From Pseudomonas sp. Root71 (GTDB lineage: Bacteria > Pseudomonadota > Gammaproteobacteria > Pseudomonadales > Pseudomonadaceae): a DNA stretch of 64,000 bases. Location of the stretch: NCBI RefSeq assembly GCF_001429045.1, contig NZ_LMHY01000001.1, positions 188,888 to 252,887 on the forward strand. Reading direction: 5' to 3'. Below are positions 1 through 8,393 of the stretch, in pieces. Every line of letters starts with the position of its first letter. Positions within the stretch are counted from its first letter, which is position 1. The notes below the pieces were generated by a model that had not been told where the DNA came from, did no database searches, and saw only the letters and a list, made by a program, of their open reading frames with translations. The translations under genes and the position numbers were made by a program.

Positions 1-200
1 CCGGCGAGGCTGAGCATCAGGGCCTGGAACGAACTGAGTTGCCCGGCGCTGCTTTTGAGGCTGTCGCGGAACACCGCGAACATGTGGAAGAAGTGACGCA
101 ATTGAACGAAACGCGAGCGGATCGTGAAGTAGCTACCGAGCCCGACAATGAGCACGATCAGTACTTTCCCTGAGAGGAAGTCGTTAATGACTTCGAGCAT
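1..200 (-). CDS. Alanine/glycine:cation (AGCS) symporter, N-terminal part
   Basis: This is the first 66 codons of a gene that runs off the left edge. The ATG is at 198-200 on the minus strand. The N-terminus reads as a hydrophobic first segment followed by a stretch with TIRSRFVQLRHFFHMF, which is typical of the AGCS (AlsT/DagA) sodium:alanine/glycine symporters of the inner membrane. The neighbour is aspA, which deaminates aspartate, so an amino-acid uptake role fits. Only the N-terminus is visible, so the substrate cannot be judged. Confidence 0.75.
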   Translation of the reverse strand, partial: MLEVINDFLSGKVLIVLIVGLGSYFTIRSRFVQLRHFFHMFAVFRDSLKSSAGQLSSFQALMLSLA

Positions 201-467
201 GGATTATTCCTCGCTGTTTTTTGTGTAGGCAACAATGCTGGCCGGACAGACACATCGAGTTACACCCCTTGGCGCACGGCACAATGGGCGGTTCGACGTT
301 CGTCCCGGTTTCATATCGCGGGTTTGTTATTAGTTCGGGTTTCGCATGGGTTGTGGCCTCGCTACCGACGACCGCTCATGCGAAGAGGGGCGGCACTATA
401 CCGATCAGTGGCGCGCCCGTCTGCACAGTAGTGGTGCAAGCGACGAAACGAGGTGCTGCAGAATCAA
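201..467. other. Intergenic region upstream of the AGCS gene
   Basis: This stretch separates the AGCS gene (leftward) from the REPIN and terminator behind aspA. It should hold the AGCS promoter on the minus strand. I could not pick a convincing -35/-10 pair. Short open frames here lack ribosome binding sites and family similarity and are not called. Confidence 0.5.
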
Positions 468-538
468 AAGATCGCAGCCTTCGGCAGCTCCTACAGGTGT
501 ACGTCAAACATGTAGGAGCTGCCGAAGGCTGCGATCTT
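468..538. repeat. REP doublet (REPIN), family A
   Basis: Two inverted arms of about 28 bp (468-495 and 511-538) with the core GATCGCAGCCTTCGGCAGCT flank a 15-base spacer. The same core recurs in five other places in the window. This is the Pseudomonas REP-type palindrome arranged as a doublet, which can fold into one long hairpin. Confidence 0.9.
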
Positions 539-587
539 GGCGGTATCAAATACACAAAACATTTAACGTCCTGCCCGCGAAGAAGTT

Positions 588-626
588 AAAAAAAAGGGCC
601 TGGGGACTAAATCCCCAAGCCCTCAA
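588..626 (-). terminator. Rho-independent terminator of aspA
   Basis: Read on the minus strand, a stem GGGCTTGGGGAT / GTCCCCAGGCCC (596-623) is followed directly by a run of eight T (588-595). It lies about 60 bases past the aspA stop. Confidence 0.85.
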
Positions 627-685
627 AAGGTGAGAGGTGTCTAGTCCCTCGACCTGGTGAGCGGTGCTACAAGTAACGCGTCGGG

Positions 686-2110
686 TTATGCCTTCAGAGG
701 CACCAGACGCGGAGCAATCATGTTTTCCGGGCGCAAGATGTCGGCGAGCATGGCTTCGTCGAGCAGACCTTCTTCGCGCACCAGTTCCAGCACGCCGCGG
801 CCGCTTTCAAGGGCGAGGCCGGCGATGCGGGTGGCATTCTTGTAGCCGATGTACGGGTTCAGCGCGGTGACCAGGCCGATCGAGTGCTCGACCAGTTCAC
901 GGCAGCGTGCTTCGTTGGCGGTGATGCCGACGATGCAGTGTTCGCGCAGCATGTCCATGGCGCGTTGCAGCAGGCGGATCGAGTCGAAGATCTTGAAGGC
1001 GATCAGCGGCTCCATCACGTTCAGTTGCAGCTGGCCGCCTTCGGCCGCGATGGTCAGGGCCAGGTCGTTACCGATGATCTGGAACGCCACCTGGTTGACC
1101 GCTTCCGGAATAACCGGGTTGACCTTGCCTGGCATGATCGAACTGCCTGGTTGACGCGCCGGCAGGTTGATCTCGTTGATGCCGGTGCGTGGGCCGCTGG
1201 ACAGCAGGCGCAGGTCGTTGCAGATCTTCGACAGCTTGACCGCGGTACGCTTGAGCATGCCGGAGAACAGCACGAAGGCGCCCATGTCGGAGGTGGCTTC
1301 GATCAGGTCGGCGGCCGGTACCAGCGGTTGACCGCTGATCACTGCCAGACGCTGAACGGCCAGGTGCTGGTAACGCGGGTCGGCGTTGATGCCGGTGCCG
1401 ATCGCGGTGCCACCCAGGTTCACTTCGGTCAGCACTTCCGGAGCCAGGGTCTTCAGGCGTGCCAGGTCTTCACCCAGGGTGGTGGCAAACGCACGGAACT
1501 CCTGACCCAGGGTCATCGGAACGGCGTCTTGCAGCTGGGTACGACCCATCTTCAGGACGTGGTTGAATTCTTCACCCTTGGCCGCGAACGCTTGAATCAG
1601 GCTGTCGAGGCTGGCGAGCAGGGCGTCGTGACCGAGCAACAGGCCCAGACGGATCGCCGTCGGGTAGGCGTCGTTGGTCGACTGCGCCATGTTCACGTCA
1701 TCGTTCGGGTGCAGGTACTGGTACTCGCCTTTCTGGTGACCCATGGCCTCCAGCGCGATGTTGGCGATGACTTCGTTGGCATTCATGTTGGTCGAAGTGC
1801 CAGCGCCGCCTTGGATCATGTCCACCACGAATTCTTCGTGGAAGTCGCCGCGGATCAAACGTGCACAGGCTTCGCTGATGGCAGCGTGCTTGGCTTCGCT
1901 CAGGTGACCCAATTCACGGTTGGCGTCAGCGGCGGCCTGTTTAACCATCGCCAGGCCGACAACCAGTTTCGGGTAGTGCGAAATCGGAACGCCCGAAAGG
2001 CGGAAATTATTCACCGCTCGCAGGGTCTGGATACCGTAATACGCTTGAGCCGGTACTTCGAGGGCGCCAAGCAGGTCATTTTCTGTGCGGAATGATGCAG
2101 CGGAGGACAT
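686..2110 (-). CDS. aspA: Aspartate ammonia-lyase
   Basis: A 474-residue cytoplasmic enzyme of the fumarase/aspartase superfamily that converts L-aspartate to fumarate and ammonia. The superfamily signature GSSIMPGKVNP is present at about residue 315, along with the substrate-binding segments GGAGTSTNMNANEV and HPNDDVNMAQSTND. Length equals the family norm. I place the start at the ATG at 2110 rather than the in-frame ATG at 2122, because the protein then begins MSSAASFRTE as in related Pseudomonas. An upstream purine stretch fits that start better. It stands alone with its own terminator. The neighbouring AGCS transporter and divergent LysR gene suggest an amino-acid utilisation locus. Confidence 0.95.
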   Translation of the reverse strand: MSSAASFRTENDLLGALEVPAQAYYGIQTLRAVNNFRLSGVPISHYPKLVVGLAMVKQAAADANRELGHLSEAKHAAISEACARLIRGDFHEEFVVDMIQGGAGTSTNMNANEVIANIALEAMGHQKGEYQYLHPNDDVNMAQSTNDAYPTAIRLGLLLGHDALLASLDSLIQAFAAKGEEFNHVLKMGRTQLQDAVPMTLGQEFRAFATTLGEDLARLKTLAPEVLTEVNLGGTAIGTGINADPRYQHLAVQRLAVISGQPLVPAADLIEATSDMGAFVLFSGMLKRTAVKLSKICNDLRLLSSGPRTGINEINLPARQPGSSIMPGKVNPVIPEAVNQVAFQIIGNDLALTIAAEGGQLQLNVMEPLIAFKIFDSIRLLQRAMDMLREHCIVGITANEARCRELVEHSIGLVTALNPYIGYKNATRIAGLALESGRGVLELVREEGLLDEAMLADILRPENMIAPRLVPLKA

Positions 2111-2290
2111 GATAGAAATCATCTCAATATGGACCCGGTCTGTGCCGGAACGTTGTGAATGCTAGGCCTGTGGAGAATTTTGGGCCAATGCTGTTAAACA
2201 CTAGGCTATGCATATTCGGCATAATACCCGTGTGACGCCGTCCTGACGGCGAGCGTGTGACCTAAATTGGTGCATGTCCGGGAGGGCGTG

Positions 2291-3202
2291 ATGAATCTGG
2301 AAAGCAAATGGCTGGAGGACTTCAGTGCCCTGGCCGCCACCCGCAGTTTCTCCCAGGCCGCCGAGCGGCGTTTTGTGACGCAGCCGGCGTTCAGTCGGCG
2401 AATCCGCAGCCTTGAAGCCGCGTTGGGGCTGACCCTGGTCAACCGTTCGCGCACGCCGGTGGAGCTGACGGCGGCAGGGCAATTGTTTCTGGTCACCGCG
2501 CGCACCGTAGTCGAACAGCTGGGCGAAGTGCTGCGCCATCTGCATCACCTGGAAGGCGGACAGGGCGAAGTGATGCAGGTCGCTGCCGCGCACTCCCTGG
2601 CGCTCGGTTTCTTTCCGCGCTGGATCGCGCAGTTGCGCAACGAAGGCCTGAATATCGCCACGCGGCTGGTGGCGACCAACGTCGGTGACGCGGTGCATGC
2701 ATTGCGTGAAGGCGGCTGCGACCTGATGCTGGCGTTCTACGACCCGGACGCCGCCATGCAGATGGACCCGGAAATCTTCCCCTCGCTGCACCTTGGGCAC
2801 ACCGAGATGCTGCCGGTCTGCGCCGCCGACGCCGACGGTAAGCCACTGTTCGACCTGGAAGGCGAAGGCAGCGTGCCGTTGCTGGCGTACAGCGCCGGTG
2901 CGTTTCTCGGCCGTTCGGTGAACATGCTGTTGCGTCAGCGGGCGCTGCGCTTCACCACCATCTACGAAACCGCCATGGCCGACAGCCTGAAAAGCATGGC
3001 TCTGGAGGGACTGGGCATCGCCTGGGTTCCGCAGTTGAGCGTGCGTGCCGAGCTGACGCGTGGCGAACTGGTAGTGTGTGGCGGTCCGCAATGGCATGTG
3101 CCGCTGGAGATTCGTCTGTACCGCTGTGCGCTGGTGCGCAAAGCGAATGTCCGGTTGTTGTGGCGCAAGCTCGAGAGCGGCGTAGCGGGTGCTACTGTTT
3201 GA
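2291..3202 (+). CDS. LysR-family regulator, HypT-like
   Basis: A 303-residue DNA-binding regulator. It has an N-terminal winged helix-turn-helix (about residues 5-63, with FSQAAERRFVTQPAFSRRIR) and a LysR substrate-binding domain (about 90-295). The passage AAAHSLALGFFPRWI and the late GLGIAWVPQ resemble E. coli HypT/YjiE, the hypochlorite-responsive LysR protein. That similarity is from memory and does not prove the ligand. The ATG at 2291 is preceded by GGGAGG, so it is preferred over an upstream GTG. The gene is divergent from aspA across about 180 bases, so it may act on that promoter. Confidence 0.85.
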   Translation: MNLESKWLEDFSALAATRSFSQAAERRFVTQPAFSRRIRSLEAALGLTLVNRSRTPVELTAAGQLFLVTARTVVEQLGEVLRHLHHLEGGQGEVMQVAAAHSLALGFFPRWIAQLRNEGLNIATRLVATNVGDAVHALREGGCDLMLAFYDPDAAMQMDPEIFPSLHLGHTEMLPVCAADADGKPLFDLEGEGSVPLLAYSAGAFLGRSVNMLLRQRALRFTTIYETAMADSLKSMALEGLGIAWVPQLSVRAELTRGELVVCGGPQWHVPLEIRLYRCALVRKANVRLLWRKLESGVAGATV

Positions 3203-3210
3203 GAGCCAGG

Positions 3211-3240
3211 AACTCATGGCCAGCTCTGTGGCCATGAGTT
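3211..3240 (+). terminator. Stem-loop after the LysR gene
   Basis: An 11-bp perfect stem (3211-3221 pairing with 3230-3240) lies just past the LysR stop. There is no T-run, so its role as a terminator is uncertain. It may also bound the AT-rich insert that follows. Confidence 0.5.
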
Positions 3241-3325
3241 GCAGCAACTGTTCATTCAGCGTAAGCGTGTTAATGGCACAAACACGCCATGCGCGGATTT
3301 CAGGTCGCGCGATACCGAAACGAAC

Positions 3326-3916
3326 TTACGCAAAAGTGCTAAGGTGTTTGCGAATGTTTTCCCTGTTTTTTTCACTGTATCGATAAGCGTTTCCACGTAC
3401 GCCTGAGAATTCGTCCGAGAGCATGATCGTGTCGTGCCACCAGCCGTCATAGATGACTTCACTGTCTTCATGTGTCGCGCCCAACATGTGGCCTATTTCA
3501 TGTGCTGGGACTTGTTTGGAGGTGATCGCCGCAATTGCGCAATGACCTTTGACTTGGCCGTATCCGCTTGTCGATTCGAGGAGACCCCCTGCCTTTGTGT
3601 TGATATTGTTTCGGGTCAACAAGAGGACTTTCGTCAGGTCCGGTTCATGTTCTTCATATTTTAATATCTTTGTATACCAGTCCCGTATCAGGTTGCACCA
3701 CCCTCGCAGCGCAGCTGAACCATCTTCGTTTCTGTAGTTGTATCCTGACAACTCCGGAACTTCATGATGAGCGTACATCAAAAATCTGACCTTGCGTTCC
3801 GAGATGGATTCAAGCTCTGTTTTCAGCCAGGAAAAGTAATCGGTGTATAAATCATTTTTTTGATATTCCTGAAGATCCTTGTGAAGGACAACTATTATGG
3901 TAATAGGCTTTTTCAT
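3326..3916 (-). CDS. Small metzincin-type zinc metallopeptidase
   Basis: A 196-residue protein with no signal peptide or membrane segment. Residues 139-149 read HEIGHMLGATH, an exact HExxHxxGxxH zinc site of metzincins. A methionine at 165 (TIML), about 15 residues later, could be the Met-turn. The ATG at 3916 is preceded by AGGGAG. The N-terminus (MKKPITIIVVLH) looks like a first beta strand of a catalytic domain with no pro-region. I cannot assign a named family. The gene and its flanks are clearly richer in A+T than neighbours, and purE follows in the opposite orientation, so it looks like a transferred single-gene insert. Substrate unknown; it could be a secreted toxin-like or self-modifying protease, but no partner is visible. 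Confidence 0.7.
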   Translation of the reverse strand: MKKPITIIVVLHKDLQEYQKNDLYTDYFSWLKTELESISERKVRFLMYAHHEVPELSGYNYRNEDGSAALRGWCNLIRDWYTKILKYEEHEPDLTKVLLLTRNNINTKAGGLLESTSGYGQVKGHCAIAAITSKQVPAHEIGHMLGATHEDSEVIYDGWWHDTIMLSDEFSGVRGNAYRYSEKNRENIRKHLSTFA

Positions 3917-4197
3917 ATTTGTACTCCCTGTTCAATTATGATTTTTTACCGTTTTATATTTGCGTTGTCTGGCGGTGTTCGCAATTTTTAAGTGGGTTTA
4001 ATTGTTTCTGTTGAGAGCTTCAATGAACTTATGATCACCAGATCCGCACATTGAATTGCGAATTGTATTGAGCTACTAAGTTAAGAAATTCACGACATTC
4101 AGGCAGTCAAATGACTGACTTGATGGTCAAGAAATACCTATTTTTCGAGCGCGTGACAGATGGTCGCCACAGGGGCTGTTTATCCGCTTCTTTGAGG
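3917..4197. other. AT-rich intergenic region between metzincin gene and purE leader
   Basis: About 280 bases that hold the promoter side of the metzincin gene (minus strand) and the upstream part of the purE promoter. The sequence is markedly AT-rich up to about 4130. A 14-bp palindrome, CAGTCAAATGACTG, lies at 4104-4117. No gene is seen. Confidence 0.5.
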
Positions 4198-4318
4198 TAT
4201 ACTGCGCGGCCTTCGGCCGGTTACGACCGGCCATAATTCGTACAATCAAGCCACGCATCCTGCGTGGCTTGTTGTTTTTTGACGCGCCTGCGGGCGCCCA
4301 GAGAGAAGAGGCACGACG
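4198..4318 (+). promoter_or_regulatory. purE leader with -10 box and internal terminator hairpin
   Basis: A good -10 hexamer, TATACT, is at 4198-4203; the -35 is weak. The following about 115 bases contain a first hairpin (GGCCGG/CCGGCC around 4215-4232). A second, terminator-like hairpin follows: AAGCCACGCA/TGCGTGGCTT at 4249-4270, then a T-rich run at 4271-4280. The purE ATG is 38 bases further on, with a purine-rich ribosome site (GAGAGAAGAGG). A terminator inside a leader suggests attenuation, or a short RNA of about 75 nt ending there. Confidence 0.55.
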
Positions 4319-4810
4319 ATGAGTGCACTGGTTGGCGTGATCATGGGCTCCAAGTCCGATTGGTCCACCCTTAGCCACACCGCCGATATGCTGGAAAAGC
4401 TCGGCATCCCTTACGAGGTGAAAGTGGTTTCTGCCCACCGTACCCCGGACCTGCTGTTCCAGTACGCTGAAGAAGCCGAGGCGCGTGGCATCGAGGTGAT
4501 CATCGCCGGTGCCGGTGGCGCGGCCCACTTGCCTGGCATGTGTGCAGCCAAGACTCACCTGCCGGTGCTTGGCGTACCGGTTCAGTCCGCTATGCTGTCG
4601 GGCGTTGATTCGCTGCTCTCTATTGTGCAGATGCCAGCGGGCATTCCGGTCGCCACCCTGGCCATCGGCAAGGCGGGCGCAATCAACGCAGCACTGCTGT
4701 CGGCGAGTATCCTTGGCGCCAAGCACCCGCAGTTCCACGCGGTGCTGAAAACCTTCCGTGCTGAGCAGACAGACAGCGTCCTGGACAATCCAGACCCACG
4801 CATCGCCTGA
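4319..4810 (+). CDS. purE: N5-carboxyaminoimidazole ribonucleotide mutase
   Basis: A 163-residue class I PurE that converts N5-CAIR to CAIR in de novo purine synthesis. The nucleotide-binding start [10 protein letters not shown] and the SAHRTP motif with the catalytic histidine region are present. [11 protein letters not shown] completes the active site. It is the first gene of a two-gene operon with purK, 11 bases apart, matching the usual Pseudomonas pair in which PurK makes the PurE substrate. Expression probably depends on the structured leader upstream. Confidence 0.97.
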   Translation: MSALVGVIMGSKSDWSTLSHTADMLEKLGIPYEVKVVSAHRTPDLLFQYAEEAEARGIEVIIAGAGGAAHLPGMCAAKTHLPVLGVPVQSAMLSGVDSLLSIVQMPAGIPVATLAIGKAGAINAALLSASILGAKHPQFHAVLKTFRAEQTDSVLDNPDPRIA

Positions 4811-4821
4811 GGTTGTTGACG

Positions 4822-5904
4822 ATGAAGATCGGTGTAATCGGTGGCGGCCAGTTGGGTCGCATGTTGGCGCTGGCGGGCACTCCGCTGGGCATGAACTTCG
4901 CTTTCCTGGACCCGGCGCCGGATGCTTGCGCAGCCGCGTTGGGCGAACACCTGCGAGCCGATTACGGCGATCAGGATCACCTGCGTCAGCTGGCCGATGA
5001 AGTCGATCTGGTGACCTTCGAGTTCGAAAGTGTTCCGGCCGAGACCGTGGCGTTCCTGTCACAATTCGTCCCGGTCTACCCGAGTGCCGAAGCACTGCGT
5101 ATCGCCCGCGATCGCTGGTTCGAGAAGAGCATGTTCAAGGACCTGGGGATTCCTACCCCGGCGTTCGCCGACATTCAGTCCCAGGCTGATCTGGACGCCG
5201 CCGTGGCTTCCATCGGTCTGCCAGCGGTGCTGAAGACCCGTACCCTGGGTTACGACGGCAAGGGTCAGAAAGTCCTGCGCACGCCAGAAGATGTGGTTGG
5301 CACCTTTGCCGAACTGGGCAGCGTGGCCTGCCTGCTGGAAGGCTTCGTGCCGTTCACCGGTGAAGTCTCGCTGATCGCCGTGCGTGCCCGCGACGGTGAA
5401 ACCCGCTTCTATCCGCTGGTACACAACACCCACGAAAGCGGCATTCTCAAGTTGTCCGTGGCCAGCACCGATCACCCGCTGCAAGCCCTGGCCGAAGACT
5501 ACTCCAGCCGTGTGCTCAAGCAACTGGATTACGTCGGTGTGATGGCGTTCGAGTTCTTTGAAGTCGACGGTGGCCTCAAGGCCAACGAAATCGCCCCGCG
5601 GGTACACAACTCAGGGCACTGGACTACCGAAGGCGCCGAGTGCAGCCAGTTCGAAAACCACCTGCGGGCCGTTGCCGGCCTGCCGTTGGGTTCGACTGCC
5701 AAGGTTGGCGAGAGCGCGATGCTCAACTTCATTGGCAAAGTGCCAGAGTCCGAGAAGGTCCTGACCATCGCCGATTGCCATCTGCATCACTATGGCAAGG
5801 CGTTCAAGGTCGGCCGCAAGGTCGGTCATGCCAACCTTCGTTGTGCAGACCGCGAGACGCTGGCGGCCCAGGTTCTCAAGGTGCAAGCACTGATCGCCGA
5901 ATAG
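4822..5904 (+). CDS. purK: N5-carboxyaminoimidazole ribonucleotide synthase
   Basis: A 360-residue ATP-grasp ligase that carboxylates AIR with ATP and bicarbonate to give N5-CAIR for PurE. The N-terminal nucleotide-binding loop GVIGGGQLGRM lies at residues 3-13. The ATP-grasp core carries KTRTLGYDGKGQ and the metal-binding NEIAPRVHNSGHW. The ATG at 4822 is used; an upstream in-frame TTG at 4813 would add three residues without better support. It is cotranscribed with purE. Confidence 0.96.
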   Translation: MKIGVIGGGQLGRMLALAGTPLGMNFAFLDPAPDACAAALGEHLRADYGDQDHLRQLADEVDLVTFEFESVPAETVAFLSQFVPVYPSAEALRIARDRWFEKSMFKDLGIPTPAFADIQSQADLDAAVASIGLPAVLKTRTLGYDGKGQKVLRTPEDVVGTFAELGSVACLLEGFVPFTGEVSLIAVRARDGETRFYPLVHNTHESGILKLSVASTDHPLQALAEDYSSRVLKQLDYVGVMAFEFFEVDGGLKANEIAPRVHNSGHWTTEGAECSQFENHLRAVAGLPLGSTAKVGESAMLNFIGKVPESEKVLTIADCHLHHYGKAFKVGRKVGHANLRCADRETLAAQVLKVQALIAE

Positions 5905-6011
5905 TTTTTTATGTGCAACGGTGGAACCTTCGGGGTGCGCCGTTCTCTCATGGCAGGTTGCGAAAGTCTGACTAGGCTTTCCAATAGCTACTTCATTGAG
6001 AGGAGAATGCC

Positions 6012-6257
6012 ATGGGAATTATCGGAACCATCTTTATCGGCTTGATTGTCGGCCTGCTGGCTCGGTTCCTGAAACCTGGCGATGACAGCATGGGCTGGAT
6101 CATGACGATCCTGCTCGGTATCGGCGGTTCGCTGGCGGCCACTTACGGCGGCCAAGCCCTGGGCATCTATCAGGCTGGTCAAGGTGCAGGTTTCATCGGT
6201 GCGCTGGTGGGCGCCGTTGTGTTGCTGGTGATCTACGGGTTGATCAAAAAGAACTGA
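6012..6257 (+). CDS. GlsB/YeaQ/YmgE family stress-response membrane protein
   Basis: An 81-residue, glycine-rich inner-membrane protein with three predicted transmembrane segments (about residues 2-20, 28-48 and 55-77). The pattern MGIIGTIFIGLIVGLLARFL and the DSMGWIMTILLGIGGS loop are typical of the transglycosylase-associated (YeaQ/YmgE) family. Members are often induced by stress; the biochemical role is unknown. A strong AGGAG site sits 6 bases before the ATG. It appears to be monocistronic. Confidence 0.9.
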   Translation: MGIIGTIFIGLIVGLLARFLKPGDDSMGWIMTILLGIGGSLAATYGGQALGIYQAGQGAGFIGALVGAVVLLVIYGLIKKN

Positions 6258-6269
6258 TCCAGGCGACAA

Positions 6270-6300
6270 AGCCCTCTCCGCCAAACCGGCCGGGAGGGCT
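6270..6300 (+). terminator. Stem-loop after the YeaQ-like gene
   Basis: AGCCCTC (6270-6276) pairs with GAGGGCT (6294-6300). There is no T-run, so termination is plausible but not certain. Confidence 0.45.
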
Positions 6301-6344
6301 AGAATGCTCGGCGTTTCCTGTTCTTCCCTTTGCCGAGCACCTTC

Positions 6345-6881
6345 ATGCGCCGTCTTTTGTTGACTCTTGTTTTACTGGGTTCGGGCCTTGCCCATGCCGG
6401 CGAACTGCCGGAAACCGACTGGCTCGAATTGATGCCCAAGTCGGACCAGAAGGCCCTCGAGGCCATGCCTGAAATCGACCACAACTCCCCTGAAGCCAAT
6501 GGCACTTTCACCGACAAGGGTGGAATGAAGCAGGCCAAAGGCTTGCCTGCGGTGATGTACTCGACCAAGACCGTTGCGTCGATGAACGACAAGAACATCC
6601 GCATTGGCGGTTACCCCGTGCCGCTTGAGTCCGACGCCAAGGGCAACAGCACGTTGTTTTTCCTCGTGCCATACCCGGGCGCCTGCATCCACGTACCGCC
6701 TCCGCCTCCCAATCAATTGGTGCTGGTGCGCTATCCAAAGGGCCTGAAGCTGAATGATATCTACACGCCGCTGTGGGTCACCGGCACGCTGAAAGTCGAG
6801 AAGGTCAGCAATGACCTGGCCGATGCGGCATATGCGCTGGATGCGCAGAAGGTACGGGTGGTGAAAGAGTCGGATTTGTAA
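6345..6881 (+). CDS. DUF3299 exported protein
   Basis: A 178-residue protein with a clear signal peptide (MRRLLLTLVLLGSGLAHA). The mature part is typical of DUF3299: a GGYPVPLE strand, then LVPYPGACIHVPPPPPNQ around residues 105-125, with a conserved cysteine and proline run. The ATG at 6345 gives the signal peptide its natural start; an upstream TTG is not needed. Function is not known; the family is periplasmic and sometimes sits near ABC-type export genes, but no such partner is seen here. Confidence 0.85.
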   Translation: MRRLLLTLVLLGSGLAHAGELPETDWLELMPKSDQKALEAMPEIDHNSPEANGTFTDKGGMKQAKGLPAVMYSTKTVASMNDKNIRIGGYPVPLESDAKGNSTLFFLVPYPGACIHVPPPPPNQLVLVRYPKGLKLNDIYTPLWVTGTLKVEKVSNDLADAAYALDAQKVRVVKESDL

Positions 6882-6911
6882 CGCCCCGCCAGATGGCTTG
6901 GCACAAAAAAC

Positions 6912-7001
6912 TGTGGGAGCGAGCTTGCTCGCGATGGCGGTGTAACAGGCAACTTAAATGTTGAATGTTATGGCCTTATCGCGAGCAAGCTCGCTCCCAC
7001 A
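6912..7001. repeat. REPIN, family B
   Basis: Inverted arms with the core GTGGGAGCGAGCTTGCTCGC at about 6912-6935 and 6978-7001 flank about 42 bases. It separates two convergent genes and may also terminate transcription from both sides. Confidence 0.9.
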
Positions 7002-7019
7002 TTGGTTTTGTGGTGTTGC

Positions 7020-7919
7020 TTAGAGAGAGTTGCTGCCGATACTCACGCCCAGCGTATGGCTAGCACCTGGTTTCAGGTTCACCACATCACCCATCACATT
7101 CGCCGTCTCGATGCACAGCATGCGCTGCCAGCCATCGTCGGCCATGTCGCTGAACGCGGCGGCGCGGTCGATCCACGGGTTCCAGATCACCGCGGTGCGC
7201 GAGCCCATGCTGGTCAGTTCGATGCGTCGCTCCCAGGCCGGGTCGACGATGCTCAGCAGTGGCGGGACATTAAGATAGATGCGGTCAGTTTCGCCGCTAA
7301 ATCGCAGATCGCCGGACTGTTGCTTGGTTTTCCAGTCTTCCAGGGTTTCGATGTAGCTCAAGCCATCCACGCCTTCGACATGCACTTCGCGCACATCGCT
7401 GACGGCAAAGTAACTGTGCAGCGCCTGGCTGATGCTGACGGTTTCAGCGCCCCGGTTGTGGCTGGTCAGGTGGATGTGCAATTGCTCGTCGAGGCGAATG
7501 CTCAGCGTCAAATCCACCTGGTGCGGCCAGCCGGGAAAGCCGCCTTCAGGGTAGGGCAGGAGGAATTCGACCCTCAGGCTTTCGCCCTCGGCTTCGATGC
7601 CGCCCAGTTCCCAATCCATCGCTCGCACGAAGCCGTGAGCCGACGGCGCTTCATTGCTGGTGCGCATCGCCTGAACGCTTTGCGGGTTGCGCGCAAAGTT
7701 GCCGAACCATGGCCAGCACACCGGCACGCCGGCGCGGATGCTCTTGCCGGTCTTGAACACGGCCTCGTCGTTGAGCCAGATCAGCGGCGGCTGGCCGGCC
7801 AATTGATAGCTGAGGATGTGCGCGCCTTGCTGGGCCACCAGTAATTCGGCCTGACCGTGGCGGATGCGCCAGCAGTTCAGTTCATCCAGTTTTACGGCTT
7901 CAACATTGGGCGTGCTCAT
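7020..7919 (-). CDS. D-hexose-6-phosphate mutarotase (YeaD-like)
   Basis: A 299-residue aldose-1-epimerase superfamily protein of the YeaD/apolipoprotein-like branch, which interconverts the anomers of glucose-6-phosphate in the cytoplasm. Recognisable parts are AGVPVCWPWFGN at about residues 62-73, the SAHGFVRAMDWEL loop with a likely catalytic histidine, and the RTAVIWNPW segment. Length matches the family. It is followed on the same strand, upstream by 69 bases, by the thioesterase gene, possibly one transcript. Confidence 0.88.
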   Translation of the reverse strand: MSTPNVEAVKLDELNCWRIRHGQAELLVAQQGAHILSYQLAGQPPLIWLNDEAVFKTGKSIRAGVPVCWPWFGNFARNPQSVQAMRTSNEAPSAHGFVRAMDWELGGIEAEGESLRVEFLLPYPEGGFPGWPHQVDLTLSIRLDEQLHIHLTSHNRGAETVSISQALHSYFAVSDVREVHVEGVDGLSYIETLEDWKTKQQSGDLRFSGETDRIYLNVPPLLSIVDPAWERRIELTSMGSRTAVIWNPWIDRAAAFSDMADDGWQRMLCIETANVMGDVVNLKPGASHTLGVSIGSNSL

Positions 7920-7988
7920 GGGACAGCTCTCGATCAGTAACGTGGACGACTATCGACCGCAAAACGGCTACCAGGTTTAAAAGCTCTT

Positions 7989-8393
7989 TCAGCGAGCCCG
8001 GGGCGGAACCGAGCGGGTGCGACCGCTGCCATCGATGGCCACGAACACAAACACCGCTTCGGTTACTTTACGCCACTCGCTGGACAGTGGATCGTCGCTC
8101 CAGACTTCGACCATCATCTTGATCGAGCTGCGGCCGATTTCCAGGGCCTGGGTATAAAAGGAGAGCTGAGCGCCCACCGCCACCGGTACCAGAAACGCCA
8201 TGCGGTCGATTGCAACGGTGGCAACGCGCCCGCCAGCGACCTTGCTGGCCATCGCGGTGCCTGCCAAATCCATCTGCGCCACCAGCCAGCCGCCGAAAAT
8301 ATCGCCAAAGCCGTTGGTTTCGCGAGGAAGCGCGGTGATTTGCAGGGCCAGGTCGCCTTGCGGGATCGGATCTTCTTGTTCGAGTTCTATCAT
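7989..8393 (-). CDS. Acyl-CoA thioesterase, hotdog fold (YciA-like)
   Basis: A 134-residue cytoplasmic hotdog-fold thioesterase. The family motif region TNGFGDIFGGWLVAQMD at about residues 26-42 contains the active-site aspartate and glycines, and RVATVAIDRMAFLVPV follows. Such enzymes hydrolyse acyl-CoA esters; chain-length preference cannot be read from sequence. The start is the ATG at 8393. Confidence 0.88.
   Translation of the reverse strand: MIELEQEDPIPQGDLALQITALPRETNGFGDIFGGWLVAQMDLAGTAMASKVAGGRVATVAIDRMAFLVPVAVGAQLSFYTQALEIGRSSIKMMVEVWSDDPLSSEWRKVTEAVFVFVAIDGSGRTRSVPPRAR

Noticed and set aside
221..633. Two overlapping plus-strand frames in the aspA-AGCS gap.
   Set aside because: They run through a REPIN and a terminator and have no ribosome site.
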